Positions 52,840 through 61,357 of a stretch of 64,000 nucleotides of DNA are shown piece after piece (positions within the stretch are counted from its first letter, which is position 1; every line of letters starts with the position of its first letter). Both the position numbers and the translations under genes were made by a program. The stretch is from Sporosarcina luteola (lineage in GTDB: Bacteria > Bacillota > Bacilli > Bacillales_A > Planococcaceae). The notes beneath the pieces are model-generated. The model was not told the DNA's origin, did not search any database, and worked only from the letters and a program-made list of their open reading frames with translations. The stretch lies in the NCBI GenBank assembly GCA_014204635.1, contig JACHLS010000002.1, forward strand, positions 62,001 through 126,000. Reading direction: 5' to 3'.

Positions 52840-53901
52840 TTGAATCAACCTGCTATTTCCCAATCGTCCCGAAAGAAGCGGGCGATTGTTTCCATACTTC
52901 TGTTTCTTGTTATCGCAATACTTGGATTGGCGTATGTAAAATGGATACCGTATTACGGAAAAAGTATGACGGCCTTTACGACTCACTCCATTGGCGATAG
53001 TATTCTCGGTACGCCGGATGAAATAAAATCATTTTCCTGGCATACCGCTTCTGCTTACGCCCTGATTTATTTTCAGTCTGTCTGGAAGGCGGCTGTTCTC
53101 GGTATCGTTCTGGGTTCACTGATCCAAGTGCTCATCCCGGCAAATTGGTTAATGAGAGTGCTAGGTAAAACTTCATTCGGCAGCACGGCGGTAGCCGGCT
53201 TATCCTCCTTGCCTGGAATGATGTGTACATGCTGTGCAGCGCCCGTAGCTGTCGGTCTTCGTAAAAAAAATGTGTCGGTCGGGGCTAGTTTGGCGTTTTG
53301 GCTAGGGAATCCATTATTGAATCCGGCAACCTTAATTTTCATGACATTCGTCCTTTCCTGGAAGTTTACCTTAATGCGCGTTGTGTTCGGTATTTTATTA
53401 ACATTCGGCGTCAGTTATATGGCAAACCGTTTTGTACCGCAACAAGACAAAGTCGATGTGGAACGGATCATGAAAAGTGTGGAGGAAGAGGATAAAGGGC
53501 CATTCCTTTCCAGATGGATGAGAGCTATAGGGGGAATGGTCATTTACATTGTCCCCGCATACATTCTTTCCGTTCTGTTGATGGGAGCGGCACAAGGGCT
53601 GTTATTCCCGCACGTCGGGGAAGCGTCAGGGCATGCTTTGCTCCTCATCTTGCTATTCGCCCTTGGCGGCATGTTGTTCGTCATCCCGACAGCAGCGGAA
53701 ATCCCGATCATCCAATCAATGATGGCATTCGGCCTGGGAGGCGGTCCGGCCGGTGCATTGCTTATCACATTGCCCGCGGTCAGTTTGCCCTCCTTGCTGC
53801 TTGTGGCGAAGTCCTTTCCTGCGAAAGTATTGTGGTTTGTCAGTATCTCGGTCACTCTTGTCGGCGTTGTTTCAGGACTGATCGGCATGTGGTTATTATA
53901 A
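52840..53901 (+). CDS. Permease of the ArsP/DUF318 family
   Basis: 353-residue integral membrane protein with eight to ten helices. The family's cysteine-containing loop is SLPGMMCTCCAAPVAVGL, followed by GASLAFWLGNPLLNPATLIF; the second half repeats a similar pattern (PTAAEIPIIQSMMAFGLGGGPAGALLITLPAVSLPS). Related proteins export organoarsenicals or other thiophilic compounds, but no ars genes are nearby. TTG start follows AGGAAGG. Substrate unknown. Confidence 0.8.
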   Translation: MNQPAISQSSRKKRAIVSILLFLVIAILGLAYVKWIPYYGKSMTAFTTHSIGDSILGTPDEIKSFSWHTASAYALIYFQSVWKAAVLGIVLGSLIQVLIPANWLMRVLGKTSFGSTAVAGLSSLPGMMCTCCAAPVAVGLRKKNVSVGASLAFWLGNPLLNPATLIFMTFVLSWKFTLMRVVFGILLTFGVSYMANRFVPQQDKVDVERIMKSVEEEDKGPFLSRWMRAIGGMVIYIVPAYILSVLLMGAAQGLLFPHVGEASGHALLLILLFALGGMLFVIPTAAEIPIIQSMMAFGLGGGPAGALLITLPAVSLPSLLLVAKSFPAKVLWFVSISVTLVGVVSGLIGMWLL

Positions 53902-53914
53902 GGTTGTAGAAATT

Positions 53915-53943
53915 GGGGAAGTCACTTGTCAGGTGGCTTCCCC
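53915..53943 (+). terminator. Terminator of the permease gene
   Basis: Arms GGGGAAGTCAC / GTGGCTTCCCC (one G-T pair), followed by TTTG. Confidence 0.75.
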
Positions 53944-53982
53944 TTTGAATTATGTATGACTAATCTAAGTAACATATAATTT

Positions 53983-54093
53983 TTAGGCATGGATTGTTTG
54001 TGTGAAAATCAATCCGCTTCCAAGGTTTTTTATTATAATGGTATTCTCCATGTCTTTAACTAAAAATGATTGCTCCATTTGTAAGATCGACAT
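53983..54093 (-). CDS. Weak 36-residue ORF in an AT-rich gap
   Basis: ATG frame starting MSILQMEQSFLVKDM with GGAAGGAA some 12 bp upstream. No family recognised. The surrounding gap 53944-54363 is AT-rich and shows no other clear feature, apart from the GAGGA site of the next gene. Reported only so the gap is described. Confidence 0.2.
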   Translation of the reverse strand: MSILQMEQSFLVKDMENTIIIKNLGSGLIFTQTIHA

Positions 54094-54363
54094 TTATGGT
54101 TTTGATTCCTTCCTTCATTCATCACATATTGACAGGTCCATCTAAAATCCGAATCTACTTACCTCCATAATCCCTGAAGAACTCAATAACCAACCAACTT
54201 ACATAACACGCTAATAGATTCAATTCGGGAATTCCTAAATGAGTGCGTCTCTTTAATGCCACAGGAAAGAGTAATGGGATGCATTACATGCATACTTCGA
54301 TAAATATGGTAGCATTATTGCCTTAGAATGTAAGATGTAACGGTCACGCGAGGAGGATATAAA

Positions 54364-54966
54364 ATGAGAGAAGATCAAATGAAGGAAATTAAACCCAAAA
54401 TCATGTATTATGGAACACCGACATTTCTGTTATCGACGCTAAATGAAGATGGCACGACGAACATTAGTCCTATGTCATCGTCTTGGGCTTTAGGAGATTG
54501 TATTATCTTAGGTGTCGGTCTTGGCAGTCAAGCAATTGAAAATATAACAAGGCACAAGCAGTGTGTCATCAATTTGCCCAGTCCGCAACTTTGGAAAAAC
54601 ATAGAGAAGATTTCATCGTTTACAGGCAATCAAAATATTCCTCGATATAAAAAGGAACTTGGATTTACTTATAGGAAAGACAAATATGACGCGGCTGAAC
54701 TGACACCGGTAAAGTCAAAAACTGTGATGCCGCATCGTGTATTGGAGTGTCCAATCCAGGTGGAAGCCGTTGTTAAAAATATTCGCATTCCGGATTACAA
54801 TCCACAATTTGCAATTGTAGAGACACAAGTAGTACGTTTTCATGCACATGAGGAAATACTTGAGAACGATTGCCATATAGACCCGTCTAAATGGAGTCCA
54901 CTTATATATAATTTTCGTCATTACTTTGGACTGGGACCGGAAGTGGGAAAGACCTTCCGTGCCTAA
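54364..54966 (+). CDS. Flavin reductase-like (FMN-binding split barrel) protein
   Basis: 200-residue protein of the flavin reductase-like domain family. Characteristic blocks are GTPTFLLSTLNEDGTTNISPMSSSWALGD (about 17-45), the HKQCVINLPS segment and a C-terminal YFGLGPEVGKTFR. Such proteins bind FMN and act as flavin reductases or F420/FMN-dependent oxidoreductases. GAGGA precedes the ATG. It stands alone. Confidence 0.86.
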   Translation: MREDQMKEIKPKIMYYGTPTFLLSTLNEDGTTNISPMSSSWALGDCIILGVGLGSQAIENITRHKQCVINLPSPQLWKNIEKISSFTGNQNIPRYKKELGFTYRKDKYDAAELTPVKSKTVMPHRVLECPIQVEAVVKNIRIPDYNPQFAIVETQVVRFHAHEEILENDCHIDPSKWSPLIYNFRHYFGLGPEVGKTFRA

Positions 54967-55010
54967 TTTATAAATTGAAAGAAGGCAAAATTAAATAGCG
55001 GGCAGAGCAG

Positions 55011-55054
55011 CACCCCTCACAAACTTTTTTAGCAAGTTTCTTGTGATGAGGGTG
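55011..55054 (+). terminator. Terminator of the flavin reductase-like gene
   Basis: Imperfect stem of CACCCCTCACAAACTT with AAGTTTCTTGTGATGAGGG, followed by TTTTGTTTT. Confidence 0.75.
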
Positions 55055-55165
55055 TTTTGTTTTACACTACTTCTTTTAATAAGATTTGACCCTCACGTTA
55101 CGTAATACCTTACAGTTTCCATGAAGCCCCGAAATTCATTTGAAAATAAAAGAGGTGTAGTGAGA

Positions 55166-56065
55166 GTGGAAATTATCATTGAAAATACAGTGGAACAATA
55201 TGAAAGATTATTCTCCTTGCAGGAGAAAGAGGAACGGGAAAGCTACTTTCGGTATAGCATGATGAAGCCTTTTGAAGAGATGTGGAAGATGATCGGTGTT
55301 CCGATGAAAGCGAGAGAAGTGAATGGTTATGATGTGATAATGGCCGCTCAAATGCTTGGATATGCCAGCCTTCATGAAAAGACAGGACAATCGGCACTAC
55401 AGAAATTAAGAGAGATGGATGCACTGCAAGTGGCGGACAAGACATTACGGCAGTGCTTGGCATTATCAACAAAGCATGGGTTACATGTGGAGTCGGACGC
55501 CATCCGGTTTGGTGTGTATCTCGCGGATTCAGAAAAGTTGAAGAGTCAAAATGGCTATACGGGTTTTGGCGGCATTCCAGGTTATGTGACGGCAATGATT
55601 GATCCTAATGAATTTAACATTCCGCGTTTTCCATCTTTGATTGCGCATGAATTTCATCATAATTTGCGTTTTTCCTACTTTGATTGGAACCATGGGGATA
55701 TCACGTTAGGGGATTATCTTGTGATCGAAGGACTGGCGGATTCCTTTGCAACATCACTTTATGGTGAACAGTATCTTGGCCCGTGGGTGACTGCCATCGA
55801 TCGAGAGGAGCTGGACTACTCAAAGGCGGTAATTGGAGACGCTCTACATGCAAGAGGTTTTGGGGAAGTGAGCGCCTACATGTTCGGGGATGAGCATGCG
55901 AGGAAAGAAGGATATCAACCAGTCGGTTTGTCCGCGGGAGCAGGCTATGCTGTCGGTTATCATGTGGTGCAATCCTTTATGCAAAAAACGAATACGACTA
56001 TTTGGGAAGCCTCTCTGCTTGGGGCGGATGAAATCATCGATCGTTGTGGCGTTTTTTCTGCCTAG
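55166..56065 (+). CDS. DUF2268 (YjaZ-like) predicted zinc protease
   Basis: About 299-residue predicted gluzincin. The HExxH motif is HEFHH with H161 as the first His, and the downstream third ligand is in VIEGLADSFATSLYG; a GxxxGY block (GAGYAVGYHVVQSFM) ends the domain. This matches the DUF2268 family of B. subtilis YjaZ. The GTG start at 55166 follows GAGGTG; an ATG 45 bp upstream has no site. No signal peptide, so cytoplasmic. Substrates unknown. Confidence 0.86.
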   Translation: MEIIIENTVEQYERLFSLQEKEERESYFRYSMMKPFEEMWKMIGVPMKAREVNGYDVIMAAQMLGYASLHEKTGQSALQKLREMDALQVADKTLRQCLALSTKHGLHVESDAIRFGVYLADSEKLKSQNGYTGFGGIPGYVTAMIDPNEFNIPRFPSLIAHEFHHNLRFSYFDWNHGDITLGDYLVIEGLADSFATSLYGEQYLGPWVTAIDREELDYSKAVIGDALHARGFGEVSAYMFGDEHARKEGYQPVGLSAGAGYAVGYHVVQSFMQKTNTTIWEASLLGADEIIDRCGVFSA

Positions 56066-56101
56066 CTTTATCATGCAGCATGTCATTGCAACGTTGGCAG
56101 C

Positions 56102-56124
56102 CCCTCCGCTTTGATAGCGGAGGG
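56102..56124 (+). terminator. Terminator of the DUF2268 gene
   Basis: Compact stem CCCTCCGCT / AGCGGAGGG with a 5-base loop, then TAATCCTTTTT. Confidence 0.8.
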
Positions 56125-56140
56125 TAATCCTTTTTGGCTA

Positions 56141-56773
56141 TCAATTTAGAGTTAGTTTTATCTTAGCGCCATCCTTGAAATAATACACATCATGGTTTAA
56201 ATTTATTTCTCCCTCGTTCCAAAAGAGAGCTGCTCCATTTGGAAGGGCATAGATCTCTCTGTCTTTGGATAGAGGGATGAGCTCCTCGTCTATTTCGCTT
56301 GTGTAATGAACCTCCACACTAAAGTCGACCAGATCTAACCCTTTTAAAACTTGAGTGACCGGATAGTCCGCATCTTTTGAGATGATACAATCTTGACAAA
56401 ATGCCAAAGCCCCTGCACTATAGCCGATCATCAAACCTGAAAACTCGTTTAGTACTGGTATTAAATCTTTAGTATGTAGACGTTCTAATAATTTTTCAGG
56501 CTTGCCTCCAGTAAAAAAAAGAACATGTTGATTCGAGATTTTATCAGCCATTACGCTTGAGGACATTTCATATGGCAGCAATTCAACATTGTGATTCCCT
56601 AACATTTCAAACGTCTGCCGAATGGTGTGATACCATCCTGAATACTTATTTGGCTCTGTTGCAAACGGAACGATTAATACGTTGTGGCTTGGTGGAATGG
56701 ACAGGTTGAACTGACTGAGCATCCCATCGAATTCTTCTCTTATGTTTCCTCCTCCAATAAAACAAATTTGCAT
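56141..56773 (-). CDS. S51 peptidase E-like protein
   Basis: 210-residue class I GATase-like serine hydrolase. The nucleophile Ser119 lies in LMIGYSAGALAFCQD; LFFTGGKPEKLLERL and the N-terminal FIGGGN match the S51 family (dipeptidase E, cyanophycinase-like). The rest of the Ser-His-Glu triad cannot be set from sequence alone. GGGG-rich site precedes the ATG. It probably cleaves Asp-containing dipeptides or a related substrate in the cytoplasm. Confidence 0.84.
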   Translation of the reverse strand: MQICFIGGGNIREEFDGMLSQFNLSIPPSHNVLIVPFATEPNKYSGWYHTIRQTFEMLGNHNVELLPYEMSSSVMADKISNQHVLFFTGGKPEKLLERLHTKDLIPVLNEFSGLMIGYSAGALAFCQDCIISKDADYPVTQVLKGLDLVDFSVEVHYTSEIDEELIPLSKDREIYALPNGAALFWNEGEINLNHDVYYFKDGAKIKLTLN

Positions 56774-56866
56774 ATTTCATCTCCCCTTATTAAATAAACA
56801 GTATATGGGCAATGAACCCGTATACTGCTTACTCTCATATAAATCTTCCATTAAAGCAACTGAATT

Positions 56867-57976
56867 CTACACACGCAACAGGGAACGGAGCTTACCGGTT
56901 TTCTTTCGGACCTCCTTTTTCATCCGCATGCGCATCTTTCTATCGATTACGGGATACAGAATTAGCGGCAGCCCTGGAACAATAGAGACAGAGATCAGAG
57001 CGAACCAATAGGAAATGTCTGCCAGACTATAGATGAGTGCGGCGGGCAAAAAGGGGTAGAAGATGCCAACATGGATGGTGGACATGTATTTGCCCGGCTG
57101 CTCCGCGTGGACAGTATAAGTTGCTTCGATGATGTCTCCCTTGGCGAGCCGCATATTTGTATGGCTTAATGCAATCTGACTATCATTTGTTGTCATGACG
57201 CCGATAGAAGGGAAGAAACCGTCATTCCGCAGTTCCGAAAGCGGCTGGGTGACAGTGTCGCCCACTTGCAAGATGCCGACGGTACTTCCCATAAGCACCC
57301 CTTGTCCTTCGGCAGAAACTTCGTATGGCAGTTTGATATGTTGACTGGATGCCAGCATCGTTCCTCCCATTATAATTGAAATTATGAGCCCGCTGCCGAG
57401 ATAAATAAGTTGCTGTTCTAACCCTCTCCCCTTTTTCTTGCGTGCCCCTTTGCTTTTCCATTCGCCGATGCCAATGATCGTTCCTAGGATGATTGCCACG
57501 ATCGGCAAGGCATACGGATTGCCTTTATACGTTTCCATCCATAAAGAGAAATAACCCACCTTCGGGAGGACGATGGGGGTTTGGCCGATTGTGGCAGCCC
57601 GTGCCGCAATCTGGTCACGCTGAATGACATCGCTTCCTGCGGATGATTGGTCGGTCTCTTGATTGGCATCTCCTTTTGTAATAAATCCTTCTTGATCATT
57701 CCCACTGATCACTCGATGGGCAATCCACCCTTTCTCCGCCATGCTGCCCTTCTCTACAGTAAAGAAAATGATATCTCCGACTTGTACGGTCTCCTTGCCG
57801 CTCAGATTTTTAAGGAAGACCATGTCACCCCGTTCCCAGACAGGAGACATACTGCCCGAGCGGATCACAGATAACAGGACTGGTTTCTTTTGGAGTGCTG
57901 ATAAAATAGCCGCGGCTAAGATGAAGAGGACCGCACAGCACAGCAGAATCGTAATACCCCGTGAAAATAGTTTCAT
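56867..57976 (-). CDS. sipW: SipW-type signal peptidase I with C-terminal extension
   Basis: 369-residue membrane protein. Residues 1-28 include the first helix; the signal peptidase domain has Ser42 in RSGSMSP and, as in SipW and archaeal/ER enzymes, His87 in WIAHRVISG in place of the bacterial Lys. B. subtilis SipW is about 190 residues; here residues about 190-369 add a transmembrane helix, an outer beta-rich region (SAEGQGVLMGSTVGILQVGDTVTQPLSELRNDGFFP) and two further helices. GGAGG lies 6 bp before the ATG at 57976. Divergent from secreted DUF1102-like proteins, which are the likely substrates. Confidence 0.9.
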   Translation of the reverse strand: MKLFSRGITILLCCAVLFILAAAILSALQKKPVLLSVIRSGSMSPVWERGDMVFLKNLSGKETVQVGDIIFFTVEKGSMAEKGWIAHRVISGNDQEGFITKGDANQETDQSSAGSDVIQRDQIAARAATIGQTPIVLPKVGYFSLWMETYKGNPYALPIVAIILGTIIGIGEWKSKGARKKKGRGLEQQLIYLGSGLIISIIMGGTMLASSQHIKLPYEVSAEGQGVLMGSTVGILQVGDTVTQPLSELRNDGFFPSIGVMTTNDSQIALSHTNMRLAKGDIIEATYTVHAEQPGKYMSTIHVGIFYPFLPAALIYSLADISYWFALISVSIVPGLPLILYPVIDRKMRMRMKKEVRKKTGKLRSLLRV

Positions 57977-58232
57977 AGTGAACCTCCTTGTTCCCATAGT
58001 AGTGCAACAGGCGAGATTGGAAAGCCCTCGAACGTGGCAGCCTGCTGGCTCAAAAGTATACTGCCCGAAAACGCAAGAGGGGGATAGGGAGTAGCTAATG
58101 AACTAGGATTAGTATGCGTTTGTTCTCCAAAAATCACTCCGAGGGTCAACGAAACAGGTCAGGAACTCACCTATACTGAAACCAGATCGGCCGCAGCATT
58201 TCGCTGCAATACATGAGGAGGCGATAAGAGAA

Positions 58233-58790
58233 ATGAAAACGAAAAAAGGGTTATGGTTGGTTGTTCTTTTGTTGGCGATATCCAGTCTGATGGCGGCTAT
58301 GTCGTATTCATCAGCAACAGTTACAAGTGCAATGACAGGAACGGTGAAAAGTACGACAGATTCCTTGCTGGCGCTGAACAAAGGGGATCACAATGCAGCC
58401 CGCATTGAGGATGGGGTACTGAAAATCGATTTCAACCAAGGGAATAAGACGAGTCTGCCGGTCACTACGTATGGAGTTCAAAAAGATAGCGAATACATTT
58501 GGAATGGCCTGTTCTCTGTAAAGAACAATTCAGAAAACGTGGTCGCCGTCTCAATCAAAACGGAAAATAATCCAGCCAATGGTGTCAGCATATTCGTCCG
58601 TGCAGGCAAAGGGGATTGGCAACAAATTGATAGTACCCGATCTGCGAAGATTGACAATTTGCCGATCGCATTTAAAACGAACGGACAGCATGAAGCAAAA
58701 ATTGATGTGAAGGTAGTTGTAGCGAAGGGCGCTAGTCTCGGTAACTTTAACCCGAATATTGTTGTAACGGGAGAAGCAGTAAACAAATAA
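58233..58790 (+). CDS. Secreted DUF1102-like protein A
   Basis: 185-residue exported protein. Signal sequence (about 1-28) ends MAAMSYSSATVTSAMTGTV, of the SipW-dependent kind with a hydrophobic core and an AxS-like cut. The mature part has SLLALNKGDH, IDFNQGN, then SEYIWNGLFSVKNNSENVVAVSIKTEN, a DUF1102 pattern known in archaeal and some Bacillus surface proteins. No cysteine or membrane anchor. The next gene is a paralogue at about 50% identity. GAGGAGG precedes the ATG. Likely a fibre or surface-layer component; inferred. Confidence 0.8.
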   Translation: MKTKKGLWLVVLLLAISSLMAAMSYSSATVTSAMTGTVKSTTDSLLALNKGDHNAARIEDGVLKIDFNQGNKTSLPVTTYGVQKDSEYIWNGLFSVKNNSENVVAVSIKTENNPANGVSIFVRAGKGDWQQIDSTRSAKIDNLPIAFKTNGQHEAKIDVKVVVAKGASLGNFNPNIVVTGEAVNK

Positions 58791-58859
58791 TCCAAGAAGG
58801 GGATTGATGGACAACCAGCAATCCCCTTTGTAAACAAGCCAAGTGCTGGGAGGATAAAA

Positions 58860-59405
58860 ATGATGAGAATGAAGAAAAGTATGCTGCTCATTGTTCTGCT
58901 CGTGATGATGTCCAGTCTGATGGCGGCCATGTCGTATTCCTCCGCCACCGTCACAAGTGCCATGACCGGGTCTGTTACGAGCACAAATACGGCCCTTTTG
59001 GCGCTTCACCCGGGTGCCCATCGTGCTGCCGAGATTCAAGATGGCGTTCTTGTCATTGATTTTAACAAGGGCGGCGATGGAGCGTCATTCGGACTACAGC
59101 GCCATAGTGAATATGTGTGGAATGAATTATTCACTGTCACAAACAACTCGGAAAATATGGTGTATGCAGCAATTAAAACAGAGAATAATTTACCGAAGGG
59201 CATCACTGTCCAAGTGAAAAGTGGAACTGAGCCATGGACGACCATCAATAGCCTGAAGGGTATTGACATTGCCAAGTTGGATATTGCAAGTGCCTCCGGT
59301 TCACAACATGAAGTGAAAGTTGATGTGAAAGTTATTGTAGGACCTGACGCGGACTTTGGAAACTTTGCACCTAACTTGGTGATAAGCGGTGAAGCAATTA
59401 AATGA
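58860..59405 (+). CDS. Secreted DUF1102-like protein B
   Basis: 181-residue paralogue of the preceding protein. Signal region (about 1-30) ends MAAMSYSSATVTSAMTGSV, almost the same as in the upstream copy; the core HSEYVWNELFTVTNNSENMVYAAIKTENN is conserved, while LHPGAHRAAEIQDGVLVIDFNKGGDG differs more. GGGAGG precedes the ATG. A strong terminator follows, so A and B form one unit. Confidence 0.8.
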   Translation: MMRMKKSMLLIVLLVMMSSLMAAMSYSSATVTSAMTGSVTSTNTALLALHPGAHRAAEIQDGVLVIDFNKGGDGASFGLQRHSEYVWNELFTVTNNSENMVYAAIKTENNLPKGITVQVKSGTEPWTTINSLKGIDIAKLDIASASGSQHEVKVDVKVIVGPDADFGNFAPNLVISGEAIK

Positions 59406-59410
59406 GTATA

Positions 59411-59446
59411 AAAAAGAGTTGGCAGGCTAACTGCCGACTCTTTTTT
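59411..59446 (+). terminator. Terminator after the two DUF1102-like genes
   Basis: Stem AAAAAGAGTTGGCAG / CTGCCGACTCTTTTT with a 5-base loop, then T. The gap 59447-59707 has no other supported gene; it should contain the promoter for the next group. Confidence 0.88.
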
Positions 59447-59707
59447 GCTCTCATCGTGTTCGACGTTTATCGATAGACTTCTTAATAAAAAAACAAAATT
59501 AGAAGAAACGAAACTTCATTGAATGACAAAGTATTCATAATCATTCATCTATAATGAAGAGGAAAATGAGTTAAATAGGATACGATGAAATACGTCTTGT
59601 AGATGGGCACCTTGAGATGTATGGAGTGAGTGGTGCAACCGGCCTGATTAATTGCGGGGAAGCTCCCGAGTTAATTGGGCCTTTAGTATGGGAGGAGGAG
59701 CTAGTAA

Positions 59708-60256
59708 TTGAGAAAGTTCAGTTTCTGCATCTTGCTTGCCACAGGCGCTTCACTGCTCGTATGGCAAAGCAACAGCTTTTCGGATACCGAGCTGCGCAAT
59801 GAAGTGACCGTTGCGGCTGTTTCCGAGGAAGACGCACTTCTATCTGTCCATTACGGTGAAGGAAGGGAGTTTTGGATTGGCAACAACACAGATCAACAGG
59901 TTGAAATCCAAGGACCTGGATTTGCGACAGATGGCACATCCTGGATCGGACCTGGCATGTTTAAAGGGTTCACACTGACCGGCCACCCAAAGGAATTGGT
60001 CAACGGCTCGATTACGGTCCATGCCGTTTGGGATGAGGGAGGAGCCAAGATCGAATCATTCATCCCGCAGTCGAACATTGATGTCATCATGCTCGAACTG
60101 GAGGAGGATCAAATGGACAACCCATTGCCAGCAACGGAGCTGGACCAGGAAGAGCAGAAAGAAGAGGGATCTCAGGGAACTGATGCCCAAGAGAAGGTGG
60201 AAACGGATGAGCTAGGAGATACAGTGGAGGAGGAACAAGGTGGGGAAGGAGAATGA
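59708..60256 (+). CDS. Third SipW-cassette secreted protein
   Basis: 182-residue protein: short signal region (about 1-22, FSFCILLATGASLLVW), then NEVTVAAVSEEDALLSVHYGEG, a start-of-domain pattern like that of DUF1102 proteins, and a highly acidic Glu/Gln tail (about 130-182, EEQKEEGSQG...EEEQGGEGE) that is probably unfolded. TTG start follows a GGAGGAGGAG run. It is shortly followed by the DUF5305 gene. Function unknown; it may be a capping or anchoring component. Confidence 0.72.
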   Translation: MRKFSFCILLATGASLLVWQSNSFSDTELRNEVTVAAVSEEDALLSVHYGEGREFWIGNNTDQQVEIQGPGFATDGTSWIGPGMFKGFTLTGHPKELVNGSITVHAVWDEGGAKIESFIPQSNIDVIMLELEEDQMDNPLPATELDQEEQKEEGSQGTDAQEKVETDELGDTVEEEQGGEGE

Positions 60257-60283
60257 ATTGGATGAAAGGGTTTATGGACAAGT

Positions 60284-61357
60284 ATGGAAAGAAGATCCGG
60301 CGAAAACAAAAATATCGCAGTAAGCGCATTTCTTCTGTTTACCTTTGGCATCGCCCTGTTTTGTTTTCTGCTGCCTGCCAACCTAAGCGAAAAGGATCCT
60401 GAAAATACCGTTTCCCTGTCGGCTCACTTCGATTATAAAGCAACTACGGCTCCAAATGCTTTGCATCCATCAGGGGGAACCGTGCCTGTCGGAGAGACAA
60501 TGATCAAGAAAATTACAACGGGGATTCCGGTTGATTGGACGATTTCCCTGACAGCAGCAGATGAAGTGCGTGCTGTCGGAACTTACGAGGCTGTCGTAGC
60601 AATTAAGGCGGAATCGTTGTGGGAAAAGGAATTTCCACTTGTAAAGAAAACATCCTTTGAAAAAGTGGGTACGAGTCTTGTTCTCCTTGAAGAAAAGTCA
60701 ACTGTGGATTTGGAAAAATTGAATGCATTTATTACACAGGTAGAGGAAGAGACGGGAATCAGTCCTTCAAAATATAGTATAGAAATTATTCCGCGTCTGG
60801 ACGGTTTTATTCAATCGGCAGGAGTCGAAAGGGACATGCCCCATCAAGAACCTCTCATATTTCAGTATGGTTTTGATAGCATCACGTTGGCCAGTGACAA
60901 GACATCTACTTTAGACATCGAGTTCGGCGGGACGCCAAGTATACCGAATGCCGTGAATCTAGGAGCTCTATCCATCTCCATACAAAGTGCCCGGTTGATC
61001 AGCGTCCTTTTGTTTCTTATCACATTGGCTACATTGCTCGCAATGAACCGGCCGATCTGGGTGAAACGGAAACGTGCCCCAAATGATGTCATTACTAAAA
61101 AATATGGCAGCCGGTTGATTGAAATCGATCCGCGGCAAGGGGAATGGATGGATCTTCCTGTCCTCCATCTTACATCCATGAAATCACTCATCCGCATCGC
61201 GGATGAAAAGGAACTACCTATATTTTTTTACAAACAACAGGAGGAGAAAGGAACGTATTTCATTTTGGATGGACATTTCCATTATAAATATGAAATAGTG
61301 GAAACGAATTCGGCGATTAACAACCGGGAATGGGTGAAAGCTTATGCCGAACAGTGA
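60284..61357 (+). CDS. DUF5305-like membrane protein
   Basis: 357-residue protein with one N-terminal helix (about 11-30), an extracytoplasmic beta-rich domain (about 45-240) with DYKATTAPNALHPSGGTVPVGETMIKKITTGIPVDW, a second helix (about 243-260) and a cytoplasmic tail of about 95 residues ending in KGTYFILDGHFHYKYEIVE. This matches the DUF5305 layout found with SipW-type peptidases and DUF1102 proteins in archaea and some Firmicutes. No strong ribosome site is seen. Its end overlaps the kinase gene by 14 bp. Confidence 0.78.
   Translation: MERRSGENKNIAVSAFLLFTFGIALFCFLLPANLSEKDPENTVSLSAHFDYKATTAPNALHPSGGTVPVGETMIKKITTGIPVDWTISLTAADEVRAVGTYEAVVAIKAESLWEKEFPLVKKTSFEKVGTSLVLLEEKSTVDLEKLNAFITQVEEETGISPSKYSIEIIPRLDGFIQSAGVERDMPHQEPLIFQYGFDSITLASDKTSTLDIEFGGTPSIPNAVNLGALSISIQSARLISVLLFLITLATLLAMNRPIWVKRKRAPNDVITKKYGSRLIEIDPRQGEWMDLPVLHLTSMKSLIRIADEKELPIFFYKQQEEKGTYFILDGHFHYKYEIVETNSAINNREWVKAYAEQ

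Noticed and set aside
60290..60381. Alternative frame at the start of the DUF5305 gene reading MDKYGKKIRRKQKYRS
   Set aside because: It ends quickly and lacks the hydrophobic helix and domain found in the chosen frame.
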